From contig NC_092593.1 of the NCBI RefSeq assembly GCF_047663525.1, forward strand, positions 29,848,501 to 29,912,500: a stretch of DNA of 64,000 nt, read 5' to 3'. Under the pieces are notes generated by a model. The model was not told the DNA's origin, ran no database searches, and saw only the letters and a list, made by a program, of their open reading frames with translations. Both the position numbers and the translations under genes were made by a program. Origin of the DNA: Anas platyrhynchos (taxonomy: Eukaryota; Chordata; Aves; Anseriformes; Anatidae). Below, in pieces: positions 1 to 11,560 of this stretch. Within the stretch, counting starts at the first letter, position 1. Each line of letters opens with the position of its first letter.

Positions 1-1391
1 GGTAGGTTTGGGTTTATCAAAGGAAAGCTCCCTGGAGCTGGAAAGCCCGGTTCTCTAATTGCAATGGGGCATTTTGATCTGGCTTTCTGGTGGAAACATT
101 TCAGGTGGCTCCAAAGTCCTCCTGTCCCACTGACTCCCATCCCCTCTGCTTCTGCACCTGCTGCGTGAAAACTCTCATTAACAGCATTACTGGAGCTGCC
201 GGCTTATTAAGTAATCTCTTTGGCATCTTCCAGTGATTTCACAGGATGAGGCCATGGTGCTTGGTTAGATGAACTCCAGATCATCCGGTTGTGTACAGCC
301 ACAGCCTGGCACACGCCACAGGTAGCAGCCATCGTGGCATCATCTGGGGAGCTGCTCCCAAAAGTCGCTGTTCAGCCTCTCCTTTATCGATGCCCTAGCT
401 GCTTGGTATCTTTCTAAACTGACCCCGTAGCGAACCAGTGCTGTGTTTTCTCAAGTAAAATAACTTTATTTGCATTTATATCCCGGTGATATCGAAGCAT
501 GGCATCCTCTTAGTCAGACTTGGTATCTCTCTGGTACTTTAAGATCCAAAATGACTTGTCTCACTGAATGTTCTCCTTATTGGGAATACTGAAGGACTGA
601 ATCTCACTATCAAAATAAGCTCCTGTCCCAAGCAGCTGACATTTCACATAATTTATTGCCCTGCTTTTAAACGAGTTAGTCTGTGTCAGGGGAAAATCAC
701 ACTGTCCTCTGCAGTCCCCAACAAAGTCTGAATGTACTCGTTCTGTCTCTCTTCCAAGCCCCAGTTCATTCTCCCTCGTTTTAGTAATTTACTGAATAGC
801 TAAATTATTCTGCCATCCTGAGAAATGACTGTGGGGATCTCTGGATCATCTCAGGCCAGAGATAAAAGATGCCTTGAGCAGCTTTGGGGGCAAAAGCGTC
901 TTTTCAGATGAGCTGTTTTTTGGGATGGAGGAGGCTTACGTGCATCACTCAGCAGCCTCGTGATCTTTCTGTGGTAAACCCAAATCTCCAGGCGGCAAAA
1001 TGTCAAACAGAAATGGACTTAAAACCGTCTGCTTAATTGAAAACAGGCAATTCATGCATGTCAAACTCTGCCCGTCCTGGGATCGGGAAGCTGCTTCCCT
1101 TCTCTGAGGAGGCACACAACAGAGCAACCCCGTTGCTGGTGGGAAGGCCTGGCTGAGACGGCGCTGGAGACCAGCCCCAGAAACCCTGGTTCCCACAAGC
1201 ACACCTGTAAAACACCACTGGTGCATCTCGTCCCTGCCTCTACCTCTCTCCTGGAAGTCTTTTTGTGAGGTGCAGACAAAGCTCGGTCCCTCAGGGGCTG
1301 TGGGGCTCAGTACTTGTTTGTAGGCCTGGTGCTGCAGGCGGTAGGGACCTAAATCAGAGGGGATGGAAGCAGAGGCTCCCACCAGCATCCT
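1..1391. other. Non-coding intergenic DNA
   Basis: No gene is supported here. Open frames are short, overlap on both strands and resemble no family I know. The stretch around 165-260 is repeat-free with TTAA/ATTA cores and could be a weakly conserved element, but nothing decisive is visible. Confidence 0.6.
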
Positions 1392-1922
1392 TCACAGGAT
1401 CAGGGAATGGTTTGGGCTGGAAGGGACCTCAAAGCCCCCCCAGTGCCACCCCTCAAGCAGAGCAGGCCCCATCCAGCCTGGCCTCGGGCACTGCCAGGGA
1501 TGGGGCACCCACAGCTCCTCGGGGCAGCCTGGGACAGGGCCTCGCTGCCCTCATTGTGAAGAATTTCTTCCATAAAACTAATCTAAACCTCCCCTCTTTT
1601 TGTTTAAAGCCATTACCTTGTCCTATCACCACATTCCTTAATAAAGGGTCCCTCCCCAGCTTTCCTGTATCCCCTTTAAGCACTGAAAGGCCACTACAAG
1701 GCCTCCCCAGAGCCCTCTCCTCCCCATGCTGACCCCCAGCTCCCTCAGCCTGGCTCTGTAGGAGAGGTGCTCCAGCCTCTGCCCATCCTCGTGGCCTCCT
1801 CTGGCCCCACAGCCCCACATCCTGCTGGTGCTGGGGACCCCAGAGCCATCCAGTGCTTTGCACAAGTCCGGGTAGATGCCATCAGCTCCTCTTCCCTCAT
1901 CCACCAACACTGTGTCCCCGAG
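1392..1922 (-). mobile_element. CR1 LINE fragment, 3' end, internally deleted
   Basis: The left edge reads as the reverse complement of a CR1 3' terminus: TCACAGGATCAGGGAATGG, then a GGTTTGGGCTGGAAGGGACC block typical of avian CR1. It continues through recognisable CR1 3' sequence (a CTAAACCTCCCC block near 1583, a CTCCCTCAGCCTGGCTCTGT block near 1740, then GTGCTGGGGACCCCAGAGC near 1827). At about 1843-1850 the match jumps to sequence that in CR1 lies several hundred bases further 5' in the reverse transcriptase ORF (GGGTAGATGCCATCAGCTCC, then CATCCACCAACACTGTG). The copy is therefore 5'-truncated and also lost an internal segment. It has no coding capacity, and frames through it are degenerate. 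Assignment rests on my recognition of the CR1 consensus, not on an alignment; the edges are approximate. Confidence 0.88.
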
Positions 1923-4900
1923 CAGGGCCGGTGTGGGGTGCAGCGAGGCTTTCACCCCATCCCCGTGGCAGCCTTGGTGCTCCCTGCCTGGCAGCGGGGC
2001 CGTCCCACCTTTGGAAACGTGCCACTCGCGCTTCCCCTGTCAGGAAGCGATACTGATGAGCAATTAGACCTGAGCAGGATGCCCTAATGAGCTCAGGCTT
2101 TTGTATTGCACTGCAGATGATCTTGGAGGAATTCCATGTTAAAGTTCACGTTAAGACTTTCTCTGTCCATTCGCCTGTGGTGTTTCTCAAGCGTGGCAGC
2201 AAAACTGCCCGACGAACTGAGCTGTCATTGTCCCCTTTGGGCTGAGCAGCACTCAGAAGGGCTGGTCCAGGATGACGTCCCCATGACTCAGATACAAGAG
2301 CGTGTCTGGCTCTTTGGGGTAGAGAGCTTTCTTTGCTTAGTTGCTGCCTTTGAAATTGCAGATAGGAGCTGAACCTCTGCTTGCCGTGCAGCAAAACCCC
2401 GAAACGTGCTCCCCTGCAAATGTACCCCCATGGCTAATAGCTCCAAAGAGCCAAGGAGCAGAAATCTCTTACCAGTACCGGGGCCAAAAACACAGAAGGG
2501 AGCTCTTGCAGGCAAAGGGGTAGCTTGTTGGCCCAGCACCGAGCTCTTGAAACCTTGCAGAGAGCAGAACATGCCGAGTGCTGATGGTGTAGGTAAGTGA
2601 CAGGGACTCCTGGCAGCTGGCAGTTTTAGATGTGCCTCCTGGGCCGTGCTGTAGCAAGGCAGATCTTCTCCTGCTGAAATGGATGGCAGAGTTATCGCTG
2701 GCTTCCAGGTGAGCAGGGCTTGTTTTGCTTTTGCATCCCTTGGCAGGGAGCAAGGCGAGCTCCAGAAATCCCTGACACAGTCTGCACTTACAGGTGTTTG
2801 AACACTGTTCGGTCAGCGTACTGTGTTTTATGACTAGCATAAACTCAATAAATGATTCAGACGAGATTTATTTTTGTATGTATAACTTTCCTGCGGACTT
2901 GATCTCATTTCAGAACCAATTACCCACAGAAGTTTCTAATAAATAATTCTCAATGCATTTCAAATGGGCAAACAAAGCATCATCTTCCTTCTGCCAAGCT
3001 CTCCAAATGGATTTTTCTGCTTCATTTTCTGAATTAGATTACACTAGGCTGTAATGAAAGCAAGGCAAACTTACTCCTCTGACACAAGTCTCCGCTTTGA
3101 ATGTGTATTTACCCAATTTGTAGCTGGAGTTGGGAGGATTTTTTTTCCATTCCTTCCTTGTCTGTGCATTACAAACATTGTGCAAGCTCTCCAGCTATTG
3201 CAATGGCTGAAGGCAAAAGCAGTAACTATGCTACGTTGGTAAACCTGTCTTCTTGTTTTGCTTTTCCTTGAAATGCCCATTTCCATTGTGGCTGCTCGCA
3301 ACAAGCATCCAGCCCCGGTGCGCGAGGTGAAGGCAAACACCCATCCAGGTAATGATCACTTCCCAGTAATAACAAGGATTATTTTGTTAAGCCGCGTGAG
3401 GAAGTATGCGGAGCAAATGACAGGGCTTCCGGAATGGCTTTAATTTCTTTGGCTGCTGGAATGAATGAACAAAAGAAAGCAAAGAGACGGAGGTGGGAGA
3501 TAAGAGAGGCCCAGGGCCCAGCCTTGCACTGCAAGTGCTCCCCAGCCTCCTCCACCGGCACCTGAGCATCTGCCCCATCCGCATGCCTCTAGCACCCTGC
3601 ACCCATCCCTGTGGACAAACCATTTTGTGTTCACACCCATTTCCAGCCCTCTTTTCCTCGCCAGATTCCCTCGTCACCCTCCCAACGTAAGCCGAGCAAT
3701 TCCTTCATAATTCCTGTCCGTAATTCCCAGCCTGGTGAACAAACCAAAGCTCCTGACTGAAATGGCAAGGCTGCAATCTCGGAGTTAATGCTGCGCTTTC
3801 CTGTACAGAGTTTCTCCTCCTCCCTGAGTCCAATTGCACAAAATAAAATAGCTTTTGTTCCTGACGGATATTCTCCTGGCAACAGAGTGATGGAAGCTGC
3901 AAAAAAAAAAAGCCAGGGCTCAATGACAGCTCTATCTAAAACTAACCACCAAGATGAGTTTGTTTTATCATCTTTAGGAAAGAAAGGGACAAGCTAATGG
4001 GAAGGGGAAATTGCTGCTGTTGTGAAGGCTCTGCAGATGGACAGCTATCCCCGCGTAGCAGAGGAGGTGTGAGAAAGAGTGTAATTATAAATGCATCACC
4101 GTGAACCTTGAAATGAGGTCGAGAGATGAGAAATTGGCTTAAATTTACACCCTCTGCCCCCAGCTCAATTCAGCTGCCATATGGGATTTGTCGCCAAGGT
4201 CTGCTGCAGTCCATGAAGTGGCCCCAGAGAATTTCTGTGGGGCTGGATCAGGCCCAGAGCTTGCAGGAGGGCGTTAGAGGAGCAGAAAGGCTAATGGGGA
4301 CTTTGAACTTTAGCACAATGTTCACCTGGGAAGCCTTTCTGTGTCCCCTGGAGCCAACCTGGGGAAATTGGCTACCCAATTTCCCCCCGTACAGCCAAAG
4401 AGCATCACTACTTCTCTAGATTGAAGACGTGGAGAGCAAGAGCCATTTAACTGTGCTGTGGGGTGATGTGCCTGTGATTTATTCCTTTCCATTGAATCGC
4501 TGCGAGACCTTTTCCACTTCTCACACAGTAGGATGATAAGAAGGGTAAATGTTTCAGCCTCGTTTAACTAGCATAGGTAGGGCACGGTAATTTCACATGT
4601 TGGGTGACAGGCGGCCTCATTTAAGATTTTTGCTGAGCTCCCGTATTAATCAATACGGTTAATTGAATTGGTGATTGCACCGGCTTGTGTTCGGAGCAGC
4701 TGTTTCACATCATCAGCACCACTCAACGTGATGATCTGCCAGAAGAGCTGCCCACACTCATCCCCACCGTGCTGCAAGCAGCTGAGCACCAGCCAGCATC
4801 GGCACCTCACACCATCCGTCCCGGCTCCATGTGGCTCTGGATTAACAGATCTTTGCTGGCCTGAAAGCTGGTCATTGGGTTCATCTATCTGTCCCTGCAG

Positions 4901-7900
4901 CTTGGGGCCTCAAATTAGCCCCAAAAATCCAGAAGAGACCAGAGCTGTAAATCACACAGTACCGAGGGCTGGAGCAAGACCCTGCCCGCACACATGCCTG
5001 CTGAGCAGCATCACGGGGGCAGTCAGAGAGTGCACAAGGATGTCTTGGAGCAGTTTTATTTTCTCCACAGCCAACACTGGGTGCCCAGGACCACACGGTA
5101 CAACCAGCACAGCCTCATGCAGCATCCCCCAATTTCTCATCCCTCTGTTCCTATCTGCAGCCCCCAGGTCTCCATCCAGACCCTGACAACTGGCCCTTTG
5201 TCCAGGCAGTAACTCGGAGTATTTTCAGTGAGTGCCTGCCCAATTTGGGATGCTGATCAACTGACTTTGCATTATATAGCATCTCCTGGATGTAAAGGCT
5301 GTGCAGATACTAACTCAGTGCTGTAATTAACAATTACTTACGGATTAACGTGAAGGCAGCTGCCCTGTCAGGAGATGCTTTCTCCTACCAGCTCCTCGCA
5401 GCATCCTGTCCAAGCCAGGGATGCAAAGTCCCGGCACGGCTCGGCGTGGGCTGCAGCCTGCCAAACAAACCATGTACCAGCAGGGGAGGAGTGCTGTCCT
5501 CTTGGCTTTCCTCCAGAGAACTGGGCCAGATGGGGCTGCGCTGCTCCAGCTGAGGTTAGAGGCTTTTCCTCTCATCCCAAAGACTTTGAGGTGAAAGTCA
5601 CTCTAGGAGGAAAACTTCCCAGCTCTGGAAACCCACATTCATCCTAAGTGTATTGCAGCCTGTGTCAGAGAGCATGAAGATCTGTATTTCTGCTCCGGGT
5701 ATCATCCCTCTATTTTTAATGGTTTTAGGTTTCTGGCCAAGGTGTTGAATCTTCTGGTCCATAATTGTCTCTGAGGTCCCACCCTGGGAGGTGCTGAGCA
5801 CCACCAGCACGCAGAGAGCATTCAGGACTGCACAGTACCAAACACACAGATTTCCAATCCTGTCTCTTCTCAGTTCTGGCTACCCTACATGGGAAGAAAC
5901 ATCCTTGCTGATGCCCTCACCCAAGTGCTCTCTGAACAGGCTCCTGGGCAGGTCCCTCACCCTGCCTCCAAGGCTCCTTTACAGCTCCCACCTCTGCTAC
6001 CTAGAGCTGCCTCAGAGATGGAACTGGGGACATTTTTTGCCACAGGAGGGTAGCACAGGAGTGCTGCTGGTGTGCCAGCAAGCCCCTAAATCCACCAACA
6101 CATCCAAACCTCTCCCACCTGTGCCAGACACCCTCTTTCCCCCTGCCCTGAGGACATTTCTTTGCAATGGTTCCTGCTCCCAGGGCCCTGTCCTTGGGGC
6201 TATCACACACCACCAAGGGCAAAGAGGGACACGATGCAAAGAGACCATTGCAAAATGATATTAAATGTCAGATGTGTGCCCAGCGCCAGGTGCTCCTCCA
6301 CGGAGCCCTCCACACATTGCCCTGGGCACAGCTCTCCTAACAAAGGTTGTCTTGTACAAGCCCTGCCAGGATGAGATTTGAGCCGCCAGAGATAACCGCT
6401 CGGTTGTTTCTTACTTGGACCTCAGTACCTCCTCTTGCAGGGTAAAACACACTTCCTTTCTGTACCGCCGGATTTGCTTTTCAATGCTTCATTATGTTTC
6501 AAGGTCACGGCGTATCAAGCAGTGTGGTTGACTGCTCTGGAAAGAAACGAAGTCACAAGAATTTTTTGTTGAATAAATGCAAGTGCCAAGCCTCAATTGC
6601 TTTCTTGTAAGCATGTAAAGGAGAACGGAAAGTACTCGGGATGGCATTTTTTTTTTCCCTCCTTCTTTTATGAGTACATTATTTGCACTTATTTTCTCTG
6701 GGGAAGAGAAGCTCAGGTCTCTTCTTTTCTCCCTGGCAGGCGCTGGGCTCTCATTTAGTTCCCAGAGCAGCGGGTTCATTGGCATAGATGTCACAAACCT
6801 TATCCTTCCCACAACAGCAGTGGCCATCAGACAACACCAGCCCAAAAGCTGAGTTTCCACCTCAGCAGGTACCAGAGGAAGGACCTGTGGAGCAAGGAGT
6901 ATTCTTGTCATTTTAAAAGCAAAAAGACTGACCCTGGAGGTTATCAAAGCAGGCAAAGGCAGCACAGCTGGGTTGTTGCATCCCAAAGAGGTGACAGTAG
7001 GTGCTAGCACAGCACGGGAGCAGCAGGAGGAGGCAAAATGCTGGTTCCCTTGAAATCAGAGCTGAATTTCCCCTTGGTTTTGACTCAGGACTTTGCAGAC
7101 CTGCTGACAGCAAAGGTCAGGGCACACCTGGAGCCTGCCTGATAGCATCCCATCCCCAGCTCGTTTGCAATATTAATTAGGGCTGTGAGCCCAACAGGCT
7201 TTCCAGCTCTGTGACTCCCATTTGCCATGCGGGAAGGAGCTGGGATGGGTAGTGAACTCCCCAGTGCCAGGTGTCTTAAACAGGTTCCTTGTCATTTCTG
7301 CTTCCGACAACACTCCTCTCTTACTCAGACCTGTCTTGGGTGATGCTGTGCTGCCCATTGCTCAAAAAGCTGGCCAGCAGGCTGCTGTCCCCCCTGGGGA
7401 GCCTCCAGGCTAATTTCAATCAAATCTGACACAAGTATGGCAATTCCGAGGATAAGTATGTCGTGGCAGAAGTTTGTATCAAGTGACATCTGTGGTGAGA
7501 GGAAAGATCCTGCAAATGTCTCAGTGAGGAAAAAAAAAGCTCATACCTTATTAAACATCAGAAAGCCCATGCTGGGAGAGAGATAAAAGTCCATCAAGTG
7601 AGAAAAGCATCAGTCAGACCTTGCAGTCAGTCTCGGGTGCTTCAGAAGCATCCTGTGCTCATCCAGCTAGCAAGTGTGCAACTTTCCCTTGGTGGTGGAA
7701 TCGTGTTGTGTCATTGCTGGCATTTCCTATTTTTTTAATAAAAAAGATACACTAAGTGAAATCTCACTGCATCGTCCCACCTTTAGTGCCTGTGGTGAGA
7801 AATTTCCGGGGCTGGCAGCTCACAGGTGGGGCTTCGGAAATAAATCCTCTGCTGTGGCAAGGGTGAAATACAGGGTGATAAAAGCCTCAAATCCATCACC

Positions 7901-8039
7901 GAATGAGATTTTTTGAGACTTTGAGGAATAGAGCAAGCAAGTAAACAAGCCAGGATTTTCCCCTGTGCAGGCAGGAGTGTCTCAAATGCAGCTTGAAAGT
8001 GCCATCAATAATTGAGCGAGAAGGCGAGCGGCTCTGAGC
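1923..8039. other. Non-coding intergenic DNA
   Basis: I see no exon with supporting protein similarity and no recognisable repeat of size. It holds some AT-rich, repeat-free stretches that could be regulatory (about 2825-2960, 4060-4160, 4560-4690), a perfect hairpin palindrome at 4641-4658, and a TCAAGGTCA nuclear-receptor-type core (SF-1/ERR class) at 6499-6507. The open frames, up to about 170 codons (for example near 4668-5186 and 6492-7010), have no domain signatures. Confidence 0.6.
4641..4658. repeat. Perfect 7-bp inverted repeat with TTAATCAATA core
   Basis: The arms CCGTATT and AATACGG are exact reverse complements separated by four bases (AATC), and the whole is followed directly by TTAATTGAATTGG. 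The centre reads TTAATCAATA, which resembles composite homeodomain sites (PBX or HNF1 type). It could be a dimeric protein-binding site within a conserved element; an 18-bp palindrome can also occur by chance in 64 kb. Confidence 0.5.
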
Positions 8040-8345
8040 TTCACAGAGCGCAGGCTGAGCAGCCACTATTTATTTTCAGGCCTTAAATAATGTATCTGAA
8101 AATGCTTCTAACTGGCTGTATTAAGGCAAACAAATTTCTGTCATGAAAAGTTAATTGGCGAGAGCATCTTTGAAGGAAAATCCAGAATCACATGAATACC
8201 CCTCAGCTCATCAACACCTTGGTCCCGTTTCTCCTCTTAAGTTTGGGGGCATTTCTCTAATTTCTAATTAAGGAGTCATTCATGATCAATTAGCCCGTGT
8301 AAGTGGATTTCACTCTTGCTGCTGTGCTCTCCAAGTTAAATCACT
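8040..8345. promoter_or_regulatory. Candidate conserved non-coding element (homeodomain-site rich)
   Basis: This AT-rich, repeat-free stretch has many TAAT/ATTA cores, including GTTAATTGG near 8150, TTTCTAATTAAGG near 8260 and ATGATCAATTAGCCC near 8282. It has no long open frame. Dense homeodomain cores with no repeat or coding structure are typical of vertebrate developmental enhancers. The regulatory role is inferred from composition only. Confidence 0.35.
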
Positions 8346-8586
8346 TAAGCCCCAGCCTTTCCTCCTGGCTGCTGCGCTGCCAGCTGCCAGCGAAGCAGGG
8401 TGGTGCCAGGACTGGGGTCAGGCTCTGTTTTCCTGCATGAATTTGGTTGAATTGTTCATCTCCACAGGCTGGCTCACTCAGCAGACATGTAGCAGTTGTG
8501 TAGCTACCACAGACAACTAGAAAATAAAGTAGAAAAGAAGAAAAAAATAATAGAAGAGATCACAGAACTCTTTTCAGAAGAATCCT

Positions 8587-8757
8587 GAATCACAGAATCC
8601 TTTAGACTAGGAAAAACCCCTAAGATCACCAAGTCCAACCATCACCTAACACTGCCAAGTCCCACCTCCAAGCCACGTCCCTTGGTGCCACATCCACACC
8701 TCCCTTAAACACCTCAGGGACGGGGACTGCTGTTAAATCCCTGATTGCTTTAATGCT
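8587..8757 (-). mobile_element. CR1 LINE fragment, 3' end
   Basis: The sequence starts with AATCACAGAATCCTTTAGAC and continues with CCCCTAAGATCACCAAGTCC, CAACCATCACC and a TGGTGCCACATCCACACCTC block. This is the standard reading of the reverse complement of the 3' end of an avian CR1. It degrades beyond about 8735 (a CCCTGATTGCTTTAATGCT remnant). The 30 bases to the left contain further CACAGAA/GAATCC octamer-like units, the remains of the CR1 3' microsatellite tail. Non-coding and divergent, so probably an old insertion. Confidence 0.85.
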
Positions 8758-11024
8758 GCTGTGTTTCGGGCCCACCTCATCCTTAACACCCCATGTCAGG
8801 CATGAGAAACCCCACAGTCAGCCCTGGGGACACATCTTTGATCCTGGAAGAGACCAGGACAAGGCTGAGGCTCCCCCTGCCACCTCCCCATCCCAGCCCC
8901 TGCCCATGGGGTGAGATTTCTCATCTCCAGCAAGGCTGCCCTGTCTCTGACATTTATTTGCTGCTGTAGCTCACATCCAGCAGCAGATGAATTGCCTCCG
9001 CTGGGATTGTGAGGCAGTCAGATCAGAGGAAATTGGGTCTGATAGCTTTGTGATAGAAACGTCTTGGGACAAGCTCACCCCTGGGGTCAGCAGAGCTGCT
9101 GTAGGGCCAGATTTGGCGCTGGCTGGGTGGCTGGCCAAATACAAACCAGTAAGGAAAAGCCTGGAAAGAGGAGGGGAGAGGAAAGGAGAGGAGAAATAGG
9201 GAATGTTAATCAAAGAAAGCCTTGTCCTGGGGCTGTTAGCACTGTTGCAGAGATTCACATCATCCCAGGGCTCAGCAGCCTTGGCAGAGGGGTGCCTGCA
9301 GCTCTTCCCGTTGGTCTGGCTCTTTCAGAGGGGGAAGAAGATGGTAAATAAACATTGATGCAACAAACTGCTTGGTTCTGCTTGATGGCTCCGTCTTCAC
9401 GCCTCGTGAAAGGCACAGCTGAGCAGGAAAGGAGGCCTCACGTCAGTGAAGTGCGTTCATTATTTAGCAGGAGGTACTTAAAGAATCAAAAATGCACGCT
9501 AAAACATTTGGTTTCCCTGCAGATGGCTCTTTTGGTGCATCTCAGCTTTTCAGACAGCTTTAGGAGGACCACACCAGTGATGTGAAAAGCCTGTATCCTC
9601 CATGCCCACATCTCCCACCCTAGGTGGGTTGGAAAAACTGCTGTGGCTGCTGTAGCAGCTGTCAGGAATCAGGTTTCCAAAAATGTTTCCGCAATTGACT
9701 CTTAATTTGGAAGGAAAATACCATTTTGAAAGTATATTGCAAATTATGTACACCACAAAACTTCAAAAAAAAAACCAACATAAACCTGATACGAAAATTG
9801 TTACAAAAATACCGTGCCCTTCTTCTCATTTTCAAGGCCAAATTTCATTCCCAGTTTTGCTGTCCATAATGCACTCGTGCTGACTACATTACAATTTCCC
9901 ACAAGTCATTCCTAAAGTCAGAAGCTTGCCAGTTTGCATGTGGATAAATGGCATGGTTCACTTCGCTATTGTGCTATTTATTTGTTTCAGACTGTGTGAA
10001 AAGTCAAGCCTGGCTTACTCAAAATCAACAAGAGGAAAATGGGTAATAGGAAAGGGAAGTTTAGACCCGAGCCATTCTGTAATTAGTACGGTAAGGGCTC
10101 ATGAGCTTTTAGAATATGATCATTAAAACATATGTAAACATACATTTAATATCTAAATTATATATATTGGTGTGCATTATGCATTAAAACCCCTGTGTGT
10201 ATATATAAATATATGCACTTTAAAGCCTGTTACGCCCTCCCTCTCTCCCAGCAAACCCAACAGTGGAGATTAGGTTTTGGGGCCAATCCAAGCACTTTTG
10301 TCTGCTTCTATTCACACTGCTGAAAAGCCCAGCAGCCCGAGGTCGCAGCCCAGACATGTTGGGAGCTGCACATATTTTGGCCAAAGGCTTTCTCTGTTGG
10401 ATCGCAACCTTCCACCCAGCCAGGACAGAACCCCTGATTTTCTGCAGGACGGCTCATCTCCTCGTTCCTCCACCAGGCATTTCAGAGGATGGAGCAAGAA
10501 AACTTGTGATAATTGTGTGATAAGACCACGACAGTCAGAGACTGACCAGGTTTCAAAGCTGAGAAGTTTTCTCCCTCCCAGCTGCCAGCTCGACTCCTTT
10601 CAGCAGCTGGGTTTTGCTCCTCAGGGTCACCAGCCACCCTCTAGGAGCTCAGCCGGTGAGTCCAGCACCTCCTGGGGGATTTGCCAGCCCCAAAAAGGAG
10701 CTCTGACCCTCCTTGGACAGGAGAGGATGGGATGTCACTTCCAGACCTGATAAATGTCACGGTCTGCTTTCAGGTGACCTTACCAGGTGTGAGCCACCTG
10801 CTTGCCTTCACTCAGTCATGAAAAAAAGGAATTCAGCTCCATATTTCACGTCCCTAATCACCGCATCTTGCTTGAGTGGCATTTCCATTAATCCCAAGGT
10901 TTTGTGAAACGGTCTCAAGAGACAGCTGTCAGAGCTGTCAGACTCTCCGCGTCCCCTCAGCGGCGAGCAGCCTTCCTCCTGCTGCAGCGTCTGCTGCGCC
11001 AGCCGCTGCTCAGCAGCAAATTTG
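8758..11024. other. Non-coding intergenic DNA
   Basis: No gene seen. A very AT-rich patch at about 10110-10220 contains short TATA and GTGTATATATA runs. Small open frames here lack any recognisable domain. Confidence 0.55.
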
Positions 11025-11150
11025 GGTCATTCAGGGGCAATTGCTTATTTTAAGGCATAGATGCAATCATCTTTGCTGATTAGCGGCATGCTTCACTGGA
11101 CATTCAAACTAATTTGACATTAGCCTTCACGTCGCCATCCACTATCCACA
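11025..11150. promoter_or_regulatory. Candidate conserved non-coding element
   Basis: Repeat-free sequence with GCAATTGCTTATTTTAAGGC, GATGCAATCATC, CTGATTAGCGGCATGC and AACTAATTTGACATTAGCC. The density of homeodomain-like cores and lack of coding structure suggest a short enhancer-type element. Inference only. Confidence 0.28.
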
Positions 11151-11454
11151 AAACTGCTGGCTCTTTGCTGCTCAGGTGTGTTATCTCATTTGCTGTCTGA
11201 GTGCACCAAACTCTGCAGAATTTCACCCAGAGCATTCCTTCCTAAGGACTGGGTGTTTTCCGTGATTACATTTTGAATGCGTGGCCTGGGCGATCTGATT
11301 TGCCGTGCTTTCGGCCATTTTGAGAAGCACGGGTCGTGCTGTGTGTCCTTCGAGGCGTCTGCATGCAGTTACTGGGATTGCCCTCGTCTTGTCTTGCTTC
11401 TGCGGCTGCTGCAGAGCTCACCCACGCTCTCTCGGTCTCTCAGAAGACAGCGGG

Positions 11455-11560
11455 AAAATAGGATAGGAAATAGGATAGGATAGTTAGCTGGAAGGGATCT
11501 AACAAAGATCATCAAGTGCAACTGCAAGTGGACTTTCAGGTGGCTGCACTTCAGAAGGGT
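11455..11560 (-). mobile_element. CR1 LINE fragment, 3' terminal remnant
   Basis: Degenerate GGATAGGAAATAGGATAGGA units, equivalent to the reverse complement of the CR1 tail microsatellite, run into TTAGCTGGAAGGGATCTAAC and AAAGATCATCAAGTGCAACTG. This matches the CR1 3' end (TTGGAAGGGACC..GATCATCTAGT..CAACTG class). Only about 100 bp of element is recognisable; the right edge is uncertain. Confidence 0.75.

Noticed and set aside
4668..5186. 172-codon + strand frame
   Set aside because: Ser/Pro/Cys-rich translation without domain and with competing frames on the other strand; consistent with chance.
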